Made by a program: the position numbers and the translations under genes. The notes under the pieces were generated by a model. That model was not told where the DNA came from. It was given only the letters and a program-made list of their open reading frames with translations, and did no database searches. From Metridium senile (Eukaryota; Cnidaria; Anthozoa; Actiniaria; Metridiidae): a DNA stretch of 64,000 nt. Position 1 is the first letter of the stretch. Every line of letters begins with the position of its first letter. Below are positions 28,260 to 43,700 of the stretch, piece after piece. Where the stretch lies: the NCBI GenBank assembly GCA_949775045.1, contig OX459104.1, forward strand, positions 17,676,431 through 17,740,430, in the 5' to 3' direction.

Positions 28260-31200
28260 CTGAGAAGGAAGACAGTTGTTCTATTAATAACGGTGAACAT
28301 CATCATCATCATCTCATCATCATCATCATTTCTAATTGTCATCATCACCATCACTATTACTATAATCTCAGTCATCATTGCCAGAATCATCATCAGTATC
28401 GATCGCAGTCATGATCATCATCAATTCAACTAAATCATCATTGTCAGCATTGCTTTGAAATCATCATAATCATCATCACTATCATTACCATAATCGCCAC
28501 CACCACCACCACCATCCTCGCCACCATCACCACCACCACCACCATCATCACTGCCATTGGCATCAGCACATTCAGCTCCCCACAATCATCAGAATCACCG
28601 CCACTACAAATATACCACCACCATCAACATTATCATCATCATCACCACCATCGTAATCATGATGATGATCATCATCATCATCAACATCATGCCTACCTTT
28701 GCGTAGTTTCAATAAGTTTTCCATCTGTGAACACTTCAAGTCAGCCTGTACACTTGCTAGCTCTAAGTTATAACTGTCTTTAAGAATACCCATTTGGCCC
28801 ATCAAATCGTTGATCTGTGAGGTTCTCTGTTCCAGCTGGTTCTTCATTTGGTCGACGACTGTGTTCTTGTCGCTCGTGTGAATACGTGTAGCTTGTAGAC
28901 GCATGCGCAGATTATCAATTTCCATGTCCTGGGAATAATGATAAAAAGGGAAATGAGTTGAAGTATTTCATTTATTCATCCATCCATCGATCCAACCATC
29001 CATCCATTCATTCATCCATTCATTATTTCATTCATTCATTCATTCATTCATTCATTCATTCATCCATCCATTCATTTATCCATTCATCCATCGATCCATC
29101 CATCCGACCGTCCCCCCATCCATTCATTCATTCAATTTTGCAGTCATTCATTTGTTCATCCATGCATCTATCCAATCATTCATCCATCCATTCAATCTTT
29201 TAATCCCCTATTCAATTATTCATTCATTCACTCATCCATGCATTCATTCATTCATTAATCCATCTATTCATTCATCAATTCAATCATCCATTCAGCTTAC
29301 CTTTGCTTCAATATTCAACTTGTGTGCAATATCATCCGCATGTCTCTGCTGTTCCGCCGCGTCTTGCACAATCTTCAACTCTCTCTCCAACGACGAAACC
29401 CTCTGGCTCAAAAAGCCTATCTCTTGTTCATAACGCATTCTGAGTCGCTCCAAGCGGTGCTCCTTCGTCGTGTTCAAATTCTTCTGCTGCTCGATCTCAC
29501 CGAGGACAGTTTTCACTTCGCGTTCCCAACACTCACGCTCTAACACATAACTATGTAGCTTGCTATTCGCTGTAGTGTAGTCAAGTTTTAATTCCGATTC
29601 TCTCATATGGATGTTATTAAGATCTTTCCTCAGGTTTTCTAGTTCTTTTTCTGTGGACTTTAGTTTCAGGTTCTTCTCCATGTAGTCTTTGTCCTTCTCG
29701 TTAGACTCTCTCTTTGTGGATTCGAGTTCGGATTTCATCTTAGAGAATTCACCTTGAAGCTTGACGGACTCTGCGCAGGCGGTGCTCTGGACCTTTAACA
29801 TCTAAAATAATAATGATAGTATTGCTATAACGATGTTATTATGATGGTGGTGAAGTTGATGGTGGTGATGCTAGCTGGCAATGATAACTAAGGCTATGGT
29901 GATGATGATGATGATGATACTGCATTGACAATTGATGATATATATTGATCGATGATGATGATGATGATGATAATAATAACAATGATGATTATGGTGATGA
30001 TTGTTATTATAATAATAATGATGATTATAATAATGATGATTTATTGTGATTATGATGATAATAGTTATGATGACGTTGATAATGATGATGATTGTGAAAA
30101 TGATAATGATTATCATAATGACGATGATTGTGAGGATCATGATTGCGATGAAGATGGTATGATTATGATGACGATGATATAATGACGACAGTGATGATAA
30201 TCGATTATGATAATGATTTTGATAATGAAGATTACTGTAGCGATGATGATGATACAATGATGATGATAATGCTATTAATCTTCGTGTTAACAAACATATC
30301 AATTCTGTAAAAAAACATCCATTATGTTTCTTGATCCAAACCCACCTGTCTCTTCAGGTGTTCGCCATCTTGGAAAGCTTTCACAAGATTGTCTTCCGCC
30401 TCTCTTAGTTGACTCTCAGAAACATTCAACGCATCCTGCAAACGCTCTTTCTCCTGACAAAGACACTTAATGTCAGTCTGTAGATTATCTGAGTTTATCG
30501 TTGCATCGTTAAGCGCTTTGGAGAGATTTAGACTTTCATCGTGAGAAGAAGTATAAGACTTCTTCAAAGCCTCATTCTCAGATTTTAATAACTCGAGTTG
30601 ATGTTTCAGTATCTCGTTGCTCGCTTGTAGACTCCCGCGTTGGATTTCAAGTTCTTCGATTTTATCCCTTGCTTGATCGGCTTCATCAGTTGCTTCTGTT
30701 AAGGTTTCTTTCATTTCTGATAAGCTAGATTTTAAGTTTGAGATTTCTTTTGCCATTTGTTTATTTTCGGTTTCGGTTTCTTTGCTCTTGCTTTCTTGTT
30801 CTCTTATTTTGTCTTCTGCTTTGGACATCTTGGTGTACAACTCGGTTTTCTTCTCATTGGCGGTGTTGTAGAGTTTCTCTAGTTCGTCTACCTTCATCTC
30901 GTTAGCGTATAGTTCTTTTTCTTTCTCCGCTACTTGTTGCTGTAAGCTTTTCTCCCTCGCTTCAAGTTCAAAACCTCTCTTCTTCATGTCAAAGAGCTGT
31001 TCCTGCATGGAGTCAATCTGTTCTTGTGCGTGTTTGATATCAGCTCTTGCTTCTATGACTTGCCTTTGTGTGTTTACTATCTCGTCAGCATAGCGATCTC
31101 TTTCAGTTTCGGTTTCTTTATTCTTAGCTCGCAGTTCTTCCACAGCTTCTTTCAAGACCCAGTTCTCTTTGTCAAGAATTGCTTTATCTCCTTTAAGTTC

Positions 31201-34200
31201 ACATAACTCATCGTCTTTACATTTCTCTAGTTCTATGCTCTTTTGCTTAAAGATGTCAAGTCGTTTACGAAGCTTCTTCACTTCTTCTTCCAACTTTGTC
31301 TTCTTCTTCTCCGTCTCGTGCAAATATCGCTTCGTCTCAGCCATGATATTTCTCTCCTTGTGCAATGACTCCTCCAATATCGCGTTACTCTCGTTCACTC
31401 TTGATAACTTATCTTGTAGATCTCTGTTGTCGTTGAATGAATACATACAAGTTTGATGGAACGCATCCACGATGTCTTTTATTGAAGCGTCGCGGCCAGA
31501 GTCCAGCGGTCCGTCAATATTGTCGAAGGATTCCAGCTCTGCTCCGAGTAATGGCGCGGATTGCAGATCGACGAAGTTCTCACCGCTGTTTGAAGCTTTC
31601 ATTTTGCTGACCACTTTGAGCTTGGCTTGTGCTTCTGCTAGTGTGTCTACGTTGTGGTTATCTTGATCATTGACCTGAATAAAAGAAATACAACTATTGA
31701 AAAACTATTTTAGAATGAAAGGGGTAGGACAACACACAAAACAGACACAGCTCAAATATCATCCTGAGAAAAACCCTTACATAGAAAACTCAACTCACAT
31801 ATGATCCTGAGACAAATCCATGTGGCAAGGGAGAGGATACACACCAAACTCAACTCACATTTGGATTTAAGAAAAGCTCTAAATAAAGAATAGCCCCCTT
31901 CACAGTTCCCTGCGCTATCTTGAAAGGCTAGGTAGCCGGGCCTTTGCATCGAAGCAAGACGAACGTGAACTTGCAATGATAGAGACACGTGAATAATTGT
32001 CCTGCGAGGTGTTAAAAGGTCTCTATCATTGCAAGCTCAACTTTCGTCTTGCTTCATGAAAAGTCCCGGCTATCTTTGAAGATGACGCAGAGAACTATGT
32101 AGGGGACTATCATACAAATAGAACCAACTCACATATCATCCTGAGAAAAACCCTTGTAACAAGACGGAGAACGACAAATCAAACTCAACTAACATTTGGA
32201 TTTAAGAAAAGCATTCAATAAAGAATTGTAAACCACACAGGTCCAATTGTACGTATACATTAACACCAACCTTAGATTCCAAACCATCAAGTGCTTTTTG
32301 CGTAGTTTCCAAGTTCTCTTTCAGCTCTTCATTCTCGCGATGGACTTCCCTCAACGTGTCCTTTGTCTTCTTCAAATCCACACGCTGTGCTTCAGATATA
32401 TTCTTCAGGTTATCAATAGTCTGGTTTCTCTGCGACACGTCTGTGTTGTAAAGTTTCTCTTTCTCGGCTAAATTCTTTGCAGTGTATTTGAGTTCCTCCG
32501 ATGTTTTGGTTAACGCTTCCTCTGTCTGTTGGAGTGCTTCCTGGAGCATGTCTCTCTCCTGAGATAGTGATTTTCTTTGGTTTTTAAGATCCGAGATTTT
32601 GTTGTTCAGTGATTCTATAGTATTCTCACTTTCTTCGTGTTCTCTCCTCAGCGCCTCTTCGAGTTGATCAATCTTTGATAGATGGATGGCAATGCGTCCT
32701 ACAGGAACGAATAATTAAAAATATGTTAATGATGACAAATGAATGATGATGATGATAATGACGATGATGATGATAGTTGAAAAAATGGCACACTTGTGAT
32801 GATTATGGCGATAATGATAGTAACCGTGATAATTGATGATGGTGATTAAAATAAATAAGACGATGATATGATGATGATGTTTTTGATAATAAACTTACGA
32901 TGATGACCTTGATAGCTATGATGATGATTAAGAAGATAATGATAATAATAATGATAATAACGATGATGGTAATGATAGATATGATGGTGTTGATAATCAA
33001 GATAATTGATATACGGTGATGATGATACTGATAAAAATGATAATAATATATATGATAATGATAATGATGATGATGATATTGATAATTAAGACGATTATGA
33101 TAATTATACTGAAAAGAATGATTATGGTAATAATGATGATGATTATAATTATAATTATAATAACTATAATAGTTATGATGACGACGATGTGACGATCGAT
33201 GATAATGATGTTGATGGAGATAACGATATTGAGAACAATGACAATTCAAAATGACGCTAACCTTTCAGATCCTTCGTCTCGGCTGTCAGGCTATCCATAC
33301 CACTCTGTGCGTCACCAAGGTGATTCTGACTCTCCCAGAACTTTTCCAACAACTCCTGTTTCTTCTCCTCCATGGCTTTCATCTTATCCTGCTGTATTTT
33401 GATCTCCTTCAGAAGTTCATTGTTCCGTATCTGGCTTCGTTCGAGAGAGCTCTTTGTGATCGAGAGATCTTTATTTGCTCCCATTATATCAGCTTTAAGA
33501 TTGTGAACAGCGTCTTCATGGCTTGTAATCATTGAGTCAAGCGTGTCACTTAATGAGCTGACCTTCTCATTGGCATAACTCTTCTCTTTAAGAAGCTCGT
33601 TACATGTGTCTTGAAACTTTCGTATTTGTTCTTCAGAGTGAATAAGGTCTTCCAAATACCTCTTTCGTTCCTTTTCAGCCATTTCGTGTCTTTCGTTCGT
33701 GTTCATTAGCTCATTTCTTGTGTCGGTTAACGAGTCTTTTAGTCGTTTCATCTCAACTGTTTGAACCTCCAACTGCTTCTTGAAAGTCTGCGCAGTTTCT
33801 TCAAGAAGTTTGGCCTTCTCTTGGAGCGTCTCATTCTCGTCTTGTAGCTTGTTCTGCGAGCGTTCAAGAGTATGAATGTTTTTCTTGGAGGTTTTCAATT
33901 CTTCAACATGCTCGCTGAGATCTTGTTCAACTCGCTGTCTCATCTCTCTCTCGATGACGATATGCTTCTTGAAGTTTTCCACGTCCTTCTTGGAGTTCTT
34001 CAGTTCCAGTTCTTCCTGTCTCAGCTCCTCTCGTATTGTAACTAACTCCGCCCTTACTTCTTCCCTCTCTTTCAAAGCGTCGTCGTACTTCAACTTCAAC
34101 TCGTTAAAGTTGTTTTCTATTTTCTCGAGTTCGCGCGCCAGGCCTTGCTTCTCGGTTGATTCAACTTCGAGTGATGCAATTCGCTTCTTATCAGTACGAA

Positions 34201-35544
34201 TCTCGTCTTTCGAAGCTCTTTGGTTGTTCTCCAGGTTGTTGAGTCGTTCTTGCATGACTAACCTCTCTTTTTCCATGGCGTTTCTCTTCTGTTCTTGCTT
34301 CGTCACCGTCGCTTCTAGAGCTGCAATTGTTTGATTCGCACGAACTATCTCGTTATGCGCCGTCTCCGCGTTTTGTTCATACTCAGCCGTCAACATCTCA
34401 AAGCTGTTGCATTTGCTTTGAAGCTCAACTAAGATATCTTTGTTGTCGGTATTTTCTTCTTTCATGGCTTCGCATTGTTCCCGTGTTTCTTGCAAAGTGG
34501 CTTCCTTGTTGTATAAGTCTTCTTTCAACCTCTTTGACTCGTCGCTCAGCTTCTGACACGAATGTCTAAAGCTTGCAAGCTGGTCTTTTAGAAAGGCAAA
34601 TTCCCTGTGGACGCTATCGATGTCTTTCTGGCAGAGCTTGCTTTCTAGTTCAGACACCTTCGCTTCGGGACGAATAAAGTCTAGGCTTCTCTCAGTAGCT
34701 TTGATAGTCTGTCTCAGAGCTTGAACAACCACCTCGTTCTCGAAGAGACTCATCTCTAAATCAGCCTCCATCGATTTCTCCTCTGTTTCGTCACGGGCTT
34801 CACGACCGATGGTTCCGAGCACTAGTCGTCTTAAATCTTTTCCAAGCTGGGTAACATCGTTGCGTAGCGACTCCAAGTTCAGCTGCAGGCTTAGGACTTT
34901 CTTGGTACTAAGGTATAAGTCGTTGTTGAGTTTCTGTCGTTCTTCCTCCAACTCGCTTTTCTTTGTTTCCATGCTCTCGACTGTTTCCTCTTTCTGGGCT
35001 ATCTCCTTCAACAGTCCAGCTTTCTCGATACGGATATTTTCCATCTCGGCTTCAAAGTCTTCATTTTTGCCATTTGCTTGGACTAACTCGCGCTCTAGGT
35101 CGTTCTTTCGTTTCTGGCTTTGTTCGTACGCGTTTTGAAGTCTGGAATTATCAAGGCCAAGTTTGTTGACTTTCTGGCCCAAAGCCTCTTCCTGGTCAAC
35201 GGTTTTCTTGTAGCGGTCTTCGAGGTCTTGTAGGTCTTTACGCGCTATCTGTAGCTCGTCGCTTAGAGTTGCTTTCTGGGTTGTGATGTCGTTTAGACGT
35301 GATTCCATTTCGTTGTTGGTCTGTTCGGTCTTGTTTTGTTCGGCTTCTAGTTTGGTAATTGTGTCTTTAGCTTTGACGAGGTCACCCTGTAGGGCATTAC
35401 ACATTCCTGACAATGAAGAACATAATGATACTTTAATGTTGATGATGATAGTGGGGTTGATGGTGATAATGTTGATAATGGTGGTTATAATGATGGTAAT
35501 GATAACGATGATAAAGATGACGGTGATGATAGTAACGAGGACGG

Positions 35545-35609
<65 letters not shown>

Positions 35610-37711
35610 TTGATGATCATGGTGATGATGTTGATGATAATGGTGGTGATGTTGGTGATGATGATGATGATAATGGTGGTGTTGATGATGATGGTGATTA
35701 TAACGATGACGGTGATGATGGTGATGGCAATGATGACTATGATAATCAGACGATGACGGTGATTATGGTGATAATGATAATGATTATGATGATGTTAATG
35801 ATGCAAAATGATGATTGTGATGATGATGATATTCATGACAATGATATTGATAATCTTGGTGATGATGATAGAGATCATCATGTGTATGGTGCTAATGATA
35901 TTGATGACACACTATAACTACATACCTAACGTTGTTTCGTGTTCTGCCTTCAACTCCTGCCTCTCAGTTCTCTCCTGGTGAATCAAGTCATTCAGCCTCT
36001 TCTCTCGTCGCTCTGCCTCGGAGACCTTACACTCCACATCACACTTCTCCTCCGACAGAGCAATAATATCACTTCTTAGTCGACTATTCTCTTCTTTGTA
36101 CGCCTCGGTCGTCATCTCTATCTCTACCATTTTTGTCTTGACAAGCTTCAAATCGTTGTCCATTTTAAATCGTGTTTCATCACCATGTTTTGAGTCTTCT
36201 TTGAGGCTGTCTAGCTCGGCTTTAAGAAGACAGTTCGCTTCTTCCAATGGCGAGAAAGAGTCTTTAAGCTTCTGGTATTCACGTGCGAGATCTCTTTCTT
36301 TACTGGTAATGCTCTGCATCGATGATTCTTTCTCGTCGTTCTGTCTTTCCAAATCGCCTAACTGGTCTTCTAGGCTGTTGATCTTCCTCTGCAAATCTTC
36401 TTCGGTGTCTTTAAAGCTCTCCTCCTTCTGCTGAAAGGAAGTCTTCAGGCCTTCATACTCGTCTTTCTCGACCATCTCTCTTTTGAGCCGCTCATTTTCA
36501 GCTTGTAGAGAACGATATTCAATCTCAACATCCATCAGAGAGCTTTCTAAGACTTCGCTGTACTCAACTATGGACTCCAACTTTCCTTCCAAGGCGCCCA
36601 TCGCGAGTTCCGACGCTTTCTTTGCAATTTTCTGCTGCACTGGTGCAACAATAGACATCACCTCAGGCTCGGACACTCTTCTTCGCGAGGAATACTCTGA
36701 TAGCTTTTTCTCCAGGTTTTCTAGCAGTGCGTTCTGTTCCTGGTTTTTCTCATTCAATGACTTGTTGGTAGCTTTGCAGTCGTTTTTCTGGGCGACTTCG
36801 TGATGATATTTCTCTGACATCGATTTGGAGTATAGTTCTAAAGCTTTTTCTTTTTCTTCGAGTAGCTCGACTTTCTCTCTAAGCTCTGAAACGGTTTCTT
36901 CGCGTACCTAGAGCAAAAGGAATAATTTGGAATGAGAATTGAACATGATTAAAAGATTATTTCAGATAGACAATGAAATTATTATTAATGTAGATGAGGC
37001 ATGATCGTCCGGGGTGGTGTAGTCTTGAGAAAGACTGATTATCATTATTAATGTTTATTATTGTTATTTTTGTAATTTATCGTCATGGTCATGAATATTT
37101 TCATCATATGATCATCATCATTATCATTTAATCATCATAATAATTATAATAATAATCGACATTATTGCTATAATCATCATCAATATACCATCATTATCTT
37201 TATCATCAATATTTTTATTATCATGATCATCATAATTCAGTATCAACAGTACTATTATTATATAATCATCACAATGATAATAATCATCGTTAACCTTATT
37301 ACGATCATCATTATTTTTATCAGTATCATCTTCATCATCTCAATCATCATCATCATCTTAATAATTATTACCATCAACATCGTAATTACCATCTTAATCA
37401 TTATCACTATCATCATTATCATCGTCATCATCTTAGTCATCATTATCATCGACATCGTAATTACCATCTTAATCATTATCACTATCATCATTATCATCGT
37501 CATCATCTTAGTCATCATTATCATTGACATCGTAATTACCATCTTCGTTATCATTATCACTACCATCATCATTACCATCATCATCATCTTTATCATCATT
37601 TCCATCATAATCATTATCACTACCATCATTAATTATCATTATCATTGACATTATAATTACCATCCTGATCATAATCATTATCACTGCCATTATCATCATC
37701 ATCATCATCAA

Positions 37712-37783
<72 letters not shown>

Positions 37784-40700
37784 TACCTTCAAAGTTGTCT
37801 TAATAAGGTCTGCCTCTGATGCAGTAGCTGAAAAATCACGCTCTGTTTTGTTCAAACTGTTTTTCGTCTCGTAGAGCTCATCCTCCAACATCTTTGTCTT
37901 TGTCTGTAGCTCACCAAGGAACAAATCCTTCTCTCCAACCTGCTGCTGAAGTTCGTCATTCATAGTAGAATAGTACTTCATCTGCGAGTTGATCTTATCC
38001 TTGTTGCCTATAACCTCTGCCAGCTTGGTTCTCATCAGTTCATTGTCGCGAACAACTGCTCGGAAGTTCTCAATCATAGTCGGCATCTTGTAGAGAAGAC
38101 CTTGCTGCTCTTGAGGCGCTACCTTCATATCCTCGTCACCCGCTGTGAAGAGACTGTCGGAGATATCTGAATTAGGACTGCTTGGACCCGAACCGAGGTC
38201 TGTGAGAGAAGTCACGGAGATACCGAGAGCGGAGTCTGGGGATAGGCTTTCATCACGTGCTACAGCGTATTTACGGATATCATCCATTGTTCTGGAAGCG
38301 TTCAGAATCTGTTCCTGGAGCTGCTCCTTCTCTCTCTTGTTGCTCTCATTCTGAAGAACTCTTTCACTTAGCTTCTTCTTGGTCTCCTGCATGTCGTTGC
38401 GAAGGTTTAAGTTCTGGTTCTTCACAATCTCATAAGCTTCGTTCGCTTCGGAACATGCGGACTTCAAACTGAACAACCTATCTCTATTCTTCTTCTCATC
38501 TGATTCCATCTTCTCCAACTTAATCTTCAGCGTGTCTAAGGACTTCATATTATCCATGCGAAGTCTCTCCTCTCTTCGTAGCTCCTCTTCCCTCTCAGCT
38601 AGCATAATCTGCAGCTCTGAGTTCTTAAGGTTGAGTTTACGAATGACTTCATTCTTCTCTCGGATTTCCGACTTTGCGTCGCTAAGATCCTTCTGTAGGA
38701 TTCCTACACGGGATTCCATTGATCCGAGGGTCCCTTCGTTTTTAAGTTTTTCTTCTCTTGTTGTATTGAATTTTCTATCTGCTTCTCGAAGCCTATCTCG
38801 GAGTTCGTTAAGATCTTTTTCTAGTCTTTGCTGTTCTTGTCTTGACTCACTTGAGTTCATCCTATGCTTATTTAGCTGTGCTTGTAAGTTGAAGTTTTTC
38901 TCTACTAAGTGTTTTAGCTGCTTCTCTTCAGCTGTGAAGAAGAAGAAGAAGAAGATAATTTTAGTTGATGTGGAAAGTTGTTCCAATTAGGTTGACAATC
39001 TAGCACCTAAAATGCTTGTGTGGTGATTATGATGATACTGAAAATGATTATGATAACAATGATGATGATAATCAACAGGACTATATTAAACTAGCTAAGC
39101 TAATTAGATGGCCTGTATGAATATTGTAGACAAAAAAAAACTGAAAAAAATGATGGTAATGGTGATAATGATGATATTGATGATGATGATGTTGATGATG
39201 ATGTTGTTGATGATGATAATGATGATGATAATGATGATGATAATGATGATGTTGATGATGATAATGATGATGTTGATGATGATGTTGATGATGATAATGA
39301 TGATGTTGATGATGGTGTTGATGATGATAATGATGATGTTGATGATGGTGTTGATGATGATAATGATGATTATAATGATTATAATGATTATGATAATGAA
39401 CAGGGCTATATTTAAACTAGCTATGCTAATTAGATGTCCCGTATAAATACTATTGAAAATACAAATATGATGTTGTTGGTGATGGTGATAATGATGATGT
39501 TGAAGATGAGAATGATGATGATGATGATAATAAGCTATAATTAAACTGTATTTAAACTAGCTGCACTAATTAGATGCCCTGTATAAATATTTTGAAAAAA
39601 TAAATAAAACTGAAATAAAATAACGACGATGATCGATGATGATGATAATGGTGGTGGTAATGAATGATGCTGCTGCTGCTGCTGATGATGATGATGATGA
39701 TAAAAATAGTAATGTTAATGGTGATAATGATGATTGTTGATAATAATAATAATAATCGATTATGCTGAAAATTATGATGATGGTGAGGGTGATAAATTAA
39801 TAGGTCATAAACTGTATCTACCTATCTACCAATCTCTATCGAACTGACCTACTGACTGATTGACCTGACAAATAAACTGAAGAAGTCGCTTTTACTCTGA
39901 ATAAATAGCCTTTAGATTTTTTGAACAACAGCGCTAGTAAATGTAGATCAGACTAATCCATCCCTATTAACTCTGGAATATCGAAACACTTGTAAATGAC
40001 CAAAGTCGACGGCCACATCAAATATGCTGCTAAAGTCATTGATTAAAATCCCTAAAAAAAGTTTTGAAAGACAATTTAAGGTATGCACTATCCTTAAATG
40101 TACCGCCCTATTGAACACAAGCCGGGATTACAAAGCCAAATAAACAAAACAATAGGCCACAGCAGAGAAAATTTAGAGAACAATAGCACGCTGATCGGTT
40201 GATAAACTTTAGCGTCCATAGTTTGTTTATAAATGCAAACTAGCGAGTAAACTAGTATAGGCTGCATCGGTGGTTGATATAAACGATAATAGAATAAAAT
40301 GTGTAACTGATTGTTTGAAATATAAATGGAAACTAGCGAGTAAACAAGTATAGGCTGCGTCGGAGTTTCATATAAACGATAGGTAATAGAATGAAATTTG
40401 TAACTGACTGTTTGAAATATAAATGGAAACTAGCGAGTAAACTAGTATAGGCTGCGTCGGTGTTTGATATAAACGATAGGTTATAGAATGAAATTTGTAC
40501 TTAACTCCTGTAAATTTACTGTAAAGTTAATTAAAGTTAAGTTAACATCTTTTACGGTGTTACAAATTTCCTTCTATTACCTAGCGACTAACTATGAGTT
40601 TATTCATTATTATTGAAAGTCTTTAAAAAAATAAAATATTGGGCGATAGGTTTTTTCAAGACGGAAAGGAATTTTAAGCATACATCTACTTCAAAAAGGT

Positions 40701-43700
40701 TGTCCAAAAAGCTGCGTTGGAATTGTTATAATACAGTTGCTTACATTCATTATTCTCATCAAAAACATGGATGTTATTGTTGAGATTTTTAGTGTTGCTT
40801 ATTATCAACAAAACGCTTTATTCTGTCATCTATTTATTCTTATTTAAAAGTAGAAAATATCTCGGCATAGTCTTAACAGATTGTCCAAGGCGACAGATCA
40901 TTCCAATTCCAAGATCAAAACTACTTTTTTGTCAATTGAATGACTGAAATTTTGCAACGAACACTAGCTATCGTTTTCAAAATAAAACAAATAAATAACA
41001 ACCATATTATAAATGCTTGTAGAAAGTATTACACTTTATAGTTTTGCTTGTAAACAAACACTGATTGTTTTCTAAACGTATTAACCTCTAACTCAAACTC
41101 ACAAATCAACATCAACATTAAATATTTGCGTATCAATTCAAATTTATAAATTAAAACGATTATTGGAGTAATTTCAATTATCACCTGAAAAAAAACATTA
41201 AACTTTCGTCGACTTTTAAAAAAAATTGTAAATGCTTTATACTTGCTATAGGCTTCGAGAGCGTTTTGAGTTTTACAGCATAAAATGCTAAAACAATAAA
41301 AAGCTTTTTTCGTTGCTATGGCCCGCTAACTTAACAACGTAAAACAAAACACCAACAGATAGGCAAAAAACTGAACCGACCTTTACCAAATATACATGGA
41401 ATACATAAAATAAGTGCTATATTATATACCTATTTCCTATTCCTATTCCTTCCTAAATAAAATAATAAAGCTATTGACTTCTTAAGAAACGAAACACTCT
41501 AAACAAATTGTAAACAACTACAACAACAATCACAAAAACAGTGATTTGTAAAAGAAGTTTACGAGATTGGATTAGTAACAACAACAGTTGAAAAACAACG
41601 TTAAAGTTTTACAAGCTTCAGTAAAAGTATGCTTTGAAAATAGTTAGCTCATTTTGTCAAATATAAACTCTTTTAACAAACAAACAAACAAAACAAACAA
41701 ACAAACAAACAAACAAACAAACAAACTAACAAACAAACAAACAAACAAGCAACATCTAGACAAAAAAAAAACAGGAAAACAGCTCGTTATGCTTTGTAAG
41801 CAACAAACTAAAAGCAACTAAACGTACATGAATTCGAAATTCAGTTTTCCAGGCTCACAGATAGATATGCTTTGAAAATGTTAGACTAATTTCACAAATA
41901 GCAAAACTATCTTTTAGAAAACAAACTTTGAGCAAACAATTTGTTAGCAAATGTAATGTTTTGCAAAAATTCATGAGTTTTTAATTGAGCAAGTTGTTCT
42001 TGTAAGAACTACTATTACTAACAAACTTATACAGAAACAACATTATGAATCTCGCAAAAGAAAAAAAGGTTGTTGTCCGTACAAAAATCATTTCGTAATT
42101 TCCAAAAACACGCAATAATTTCCAGGATATGGTTTCAATCCTTTACAACAAAGTCCTCAAAATCTGGATTAAATTCCATCAAACTTAAAATAAAAACAAA
42201 TTAACATTCTAACAATAATTTCAAATGTTATTCCAGTTTTTAAGTATTTCAAATGCACCTCAGATTCTAAAATAGACTGCACTTTTTCAAGAGATTGTAT
42301 TCAAAGATTTTCAAAGCGTGGCTTCCAAAAAAATACAGAAAAACTTTTACAAAGTAAAGACGCTATCTTAAAAATTACAACATTTGCACACAAAAAAAGT
42401 GCTCGATAAAGAGCTCAAAATTGTCTTAATTTTCAAAAAAATATCCTACTTTTCACGGATAGATTTCAAAACTTGCCTTGCAAAATCTACACGAAGCGTT
42501 TATCAAACTTTAGACAAATGGAAACTAACGAGTAAACTAGTATAGGCTGCGTCGGTATTTGATATAAACGATAGGTAATATAATGAAATTTGTAACACCG
42601 TAAAAAATGTTAACTTAACTTTCTGACTTTTCGAGCTTTAGCCCTTCGTCGTAGTAAAAGCAAAACTTAAGACATATACCTTAAAATGACAATATCTACT
42701 AACCTCACAAACGATGGAATGTCTCAACGTTTTTAAACGTCCAAAAACTGCAGGATAATTTCCAGAAATTTCCAAAACAAGATGCGCTTTTTCCAGGGTA
42801 GTTTCCCAAGCGTCTCTACAAGCGTGGTTTGAAGCAACAGTTTACGCTTGCCCTGGCTAGAGTACGCTAATTATTAGTATACCAAGCCATCTAAGGCTTT
42901 TATCTTTTCGCATAACTGAACATTGAGACAAAGCTACCGCCAAGATTAAAGTTATGAGTGGATTAATTATTGTCCAGTTAACAATACTAGCATTCTTTCT
43001 ATTCAGGATCTAGATCCCTAAAGTAATTTAGTAAAGTTACTGGTAAAAGTAATTATGTAATGAGTTAATAGGTGCAAGAACTATTTCTTACTGGTAGAAG
43101 TATTGAAAATGTACTCATTTCTCAACAGCTTTTACTCCGTCGAAAGGCTCATTAAAGCGCGAAAATTCAGTACAGTAAAGTTTACATTTTTTACGCGTGA
43201 CAAATTTCATTCTATTACCTATCGTTTATATCAAACACTAACGCAGCCTGTACTAGTTTACTCACTAGTTTCCATTTATATTTCAAACAGTCAGCTACAA
43301 ATTTCATTCTATTACCTATCGTTTATATCAAACACCGACGCAGCCTATACTAGTTTACTCACTAGTTTCCATTTATATTTCAAACAGTCAGTTACAAATT
43401 TCATTTTATTACCTATCGTTTAAATCAAACACTCCGCAGCCTATACTAGTTTACTCGCTAGTTTCCATCTTTATTTCTTAATAGTTTTCAACAATTTGGC
43501 CATTTATTTCTACCGAGCTATACTAACGGGGACTTTAACTAACTAATGCTTCCTAGCCATTTACAATGATATAATTCAAAGTGAAATTCCTACATTATCC
43601 AGTCTACAGTTTTGCAGTTTTACAAATCTTGCGGTTGCGGTTTTTAGCAAACTTTGGTACGATTGTGCGTTTTTGGCGATTTTTTTGTGTGCTTTTTTTG

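Noticed and set aside
28958..29433. Ile/His/Ser-rich frames over the CATT tetranucleotide repeats
   Set aside because: Repeat translation in intron 7 and antisense of exon 7.
31752..31988. Small minus-strand ORF in intron 5 of the coiled-coil gene
   Set aside because: It overlaps the hairpin MITE and has no family features.
33876..34334. Ser/Leu-rich plus-strand frames opposite the coiled-coil exons (also 30-38 kb and 44-50 kb)
   Set aside because: Antisense shadows of Glu/Lys-rich codons.
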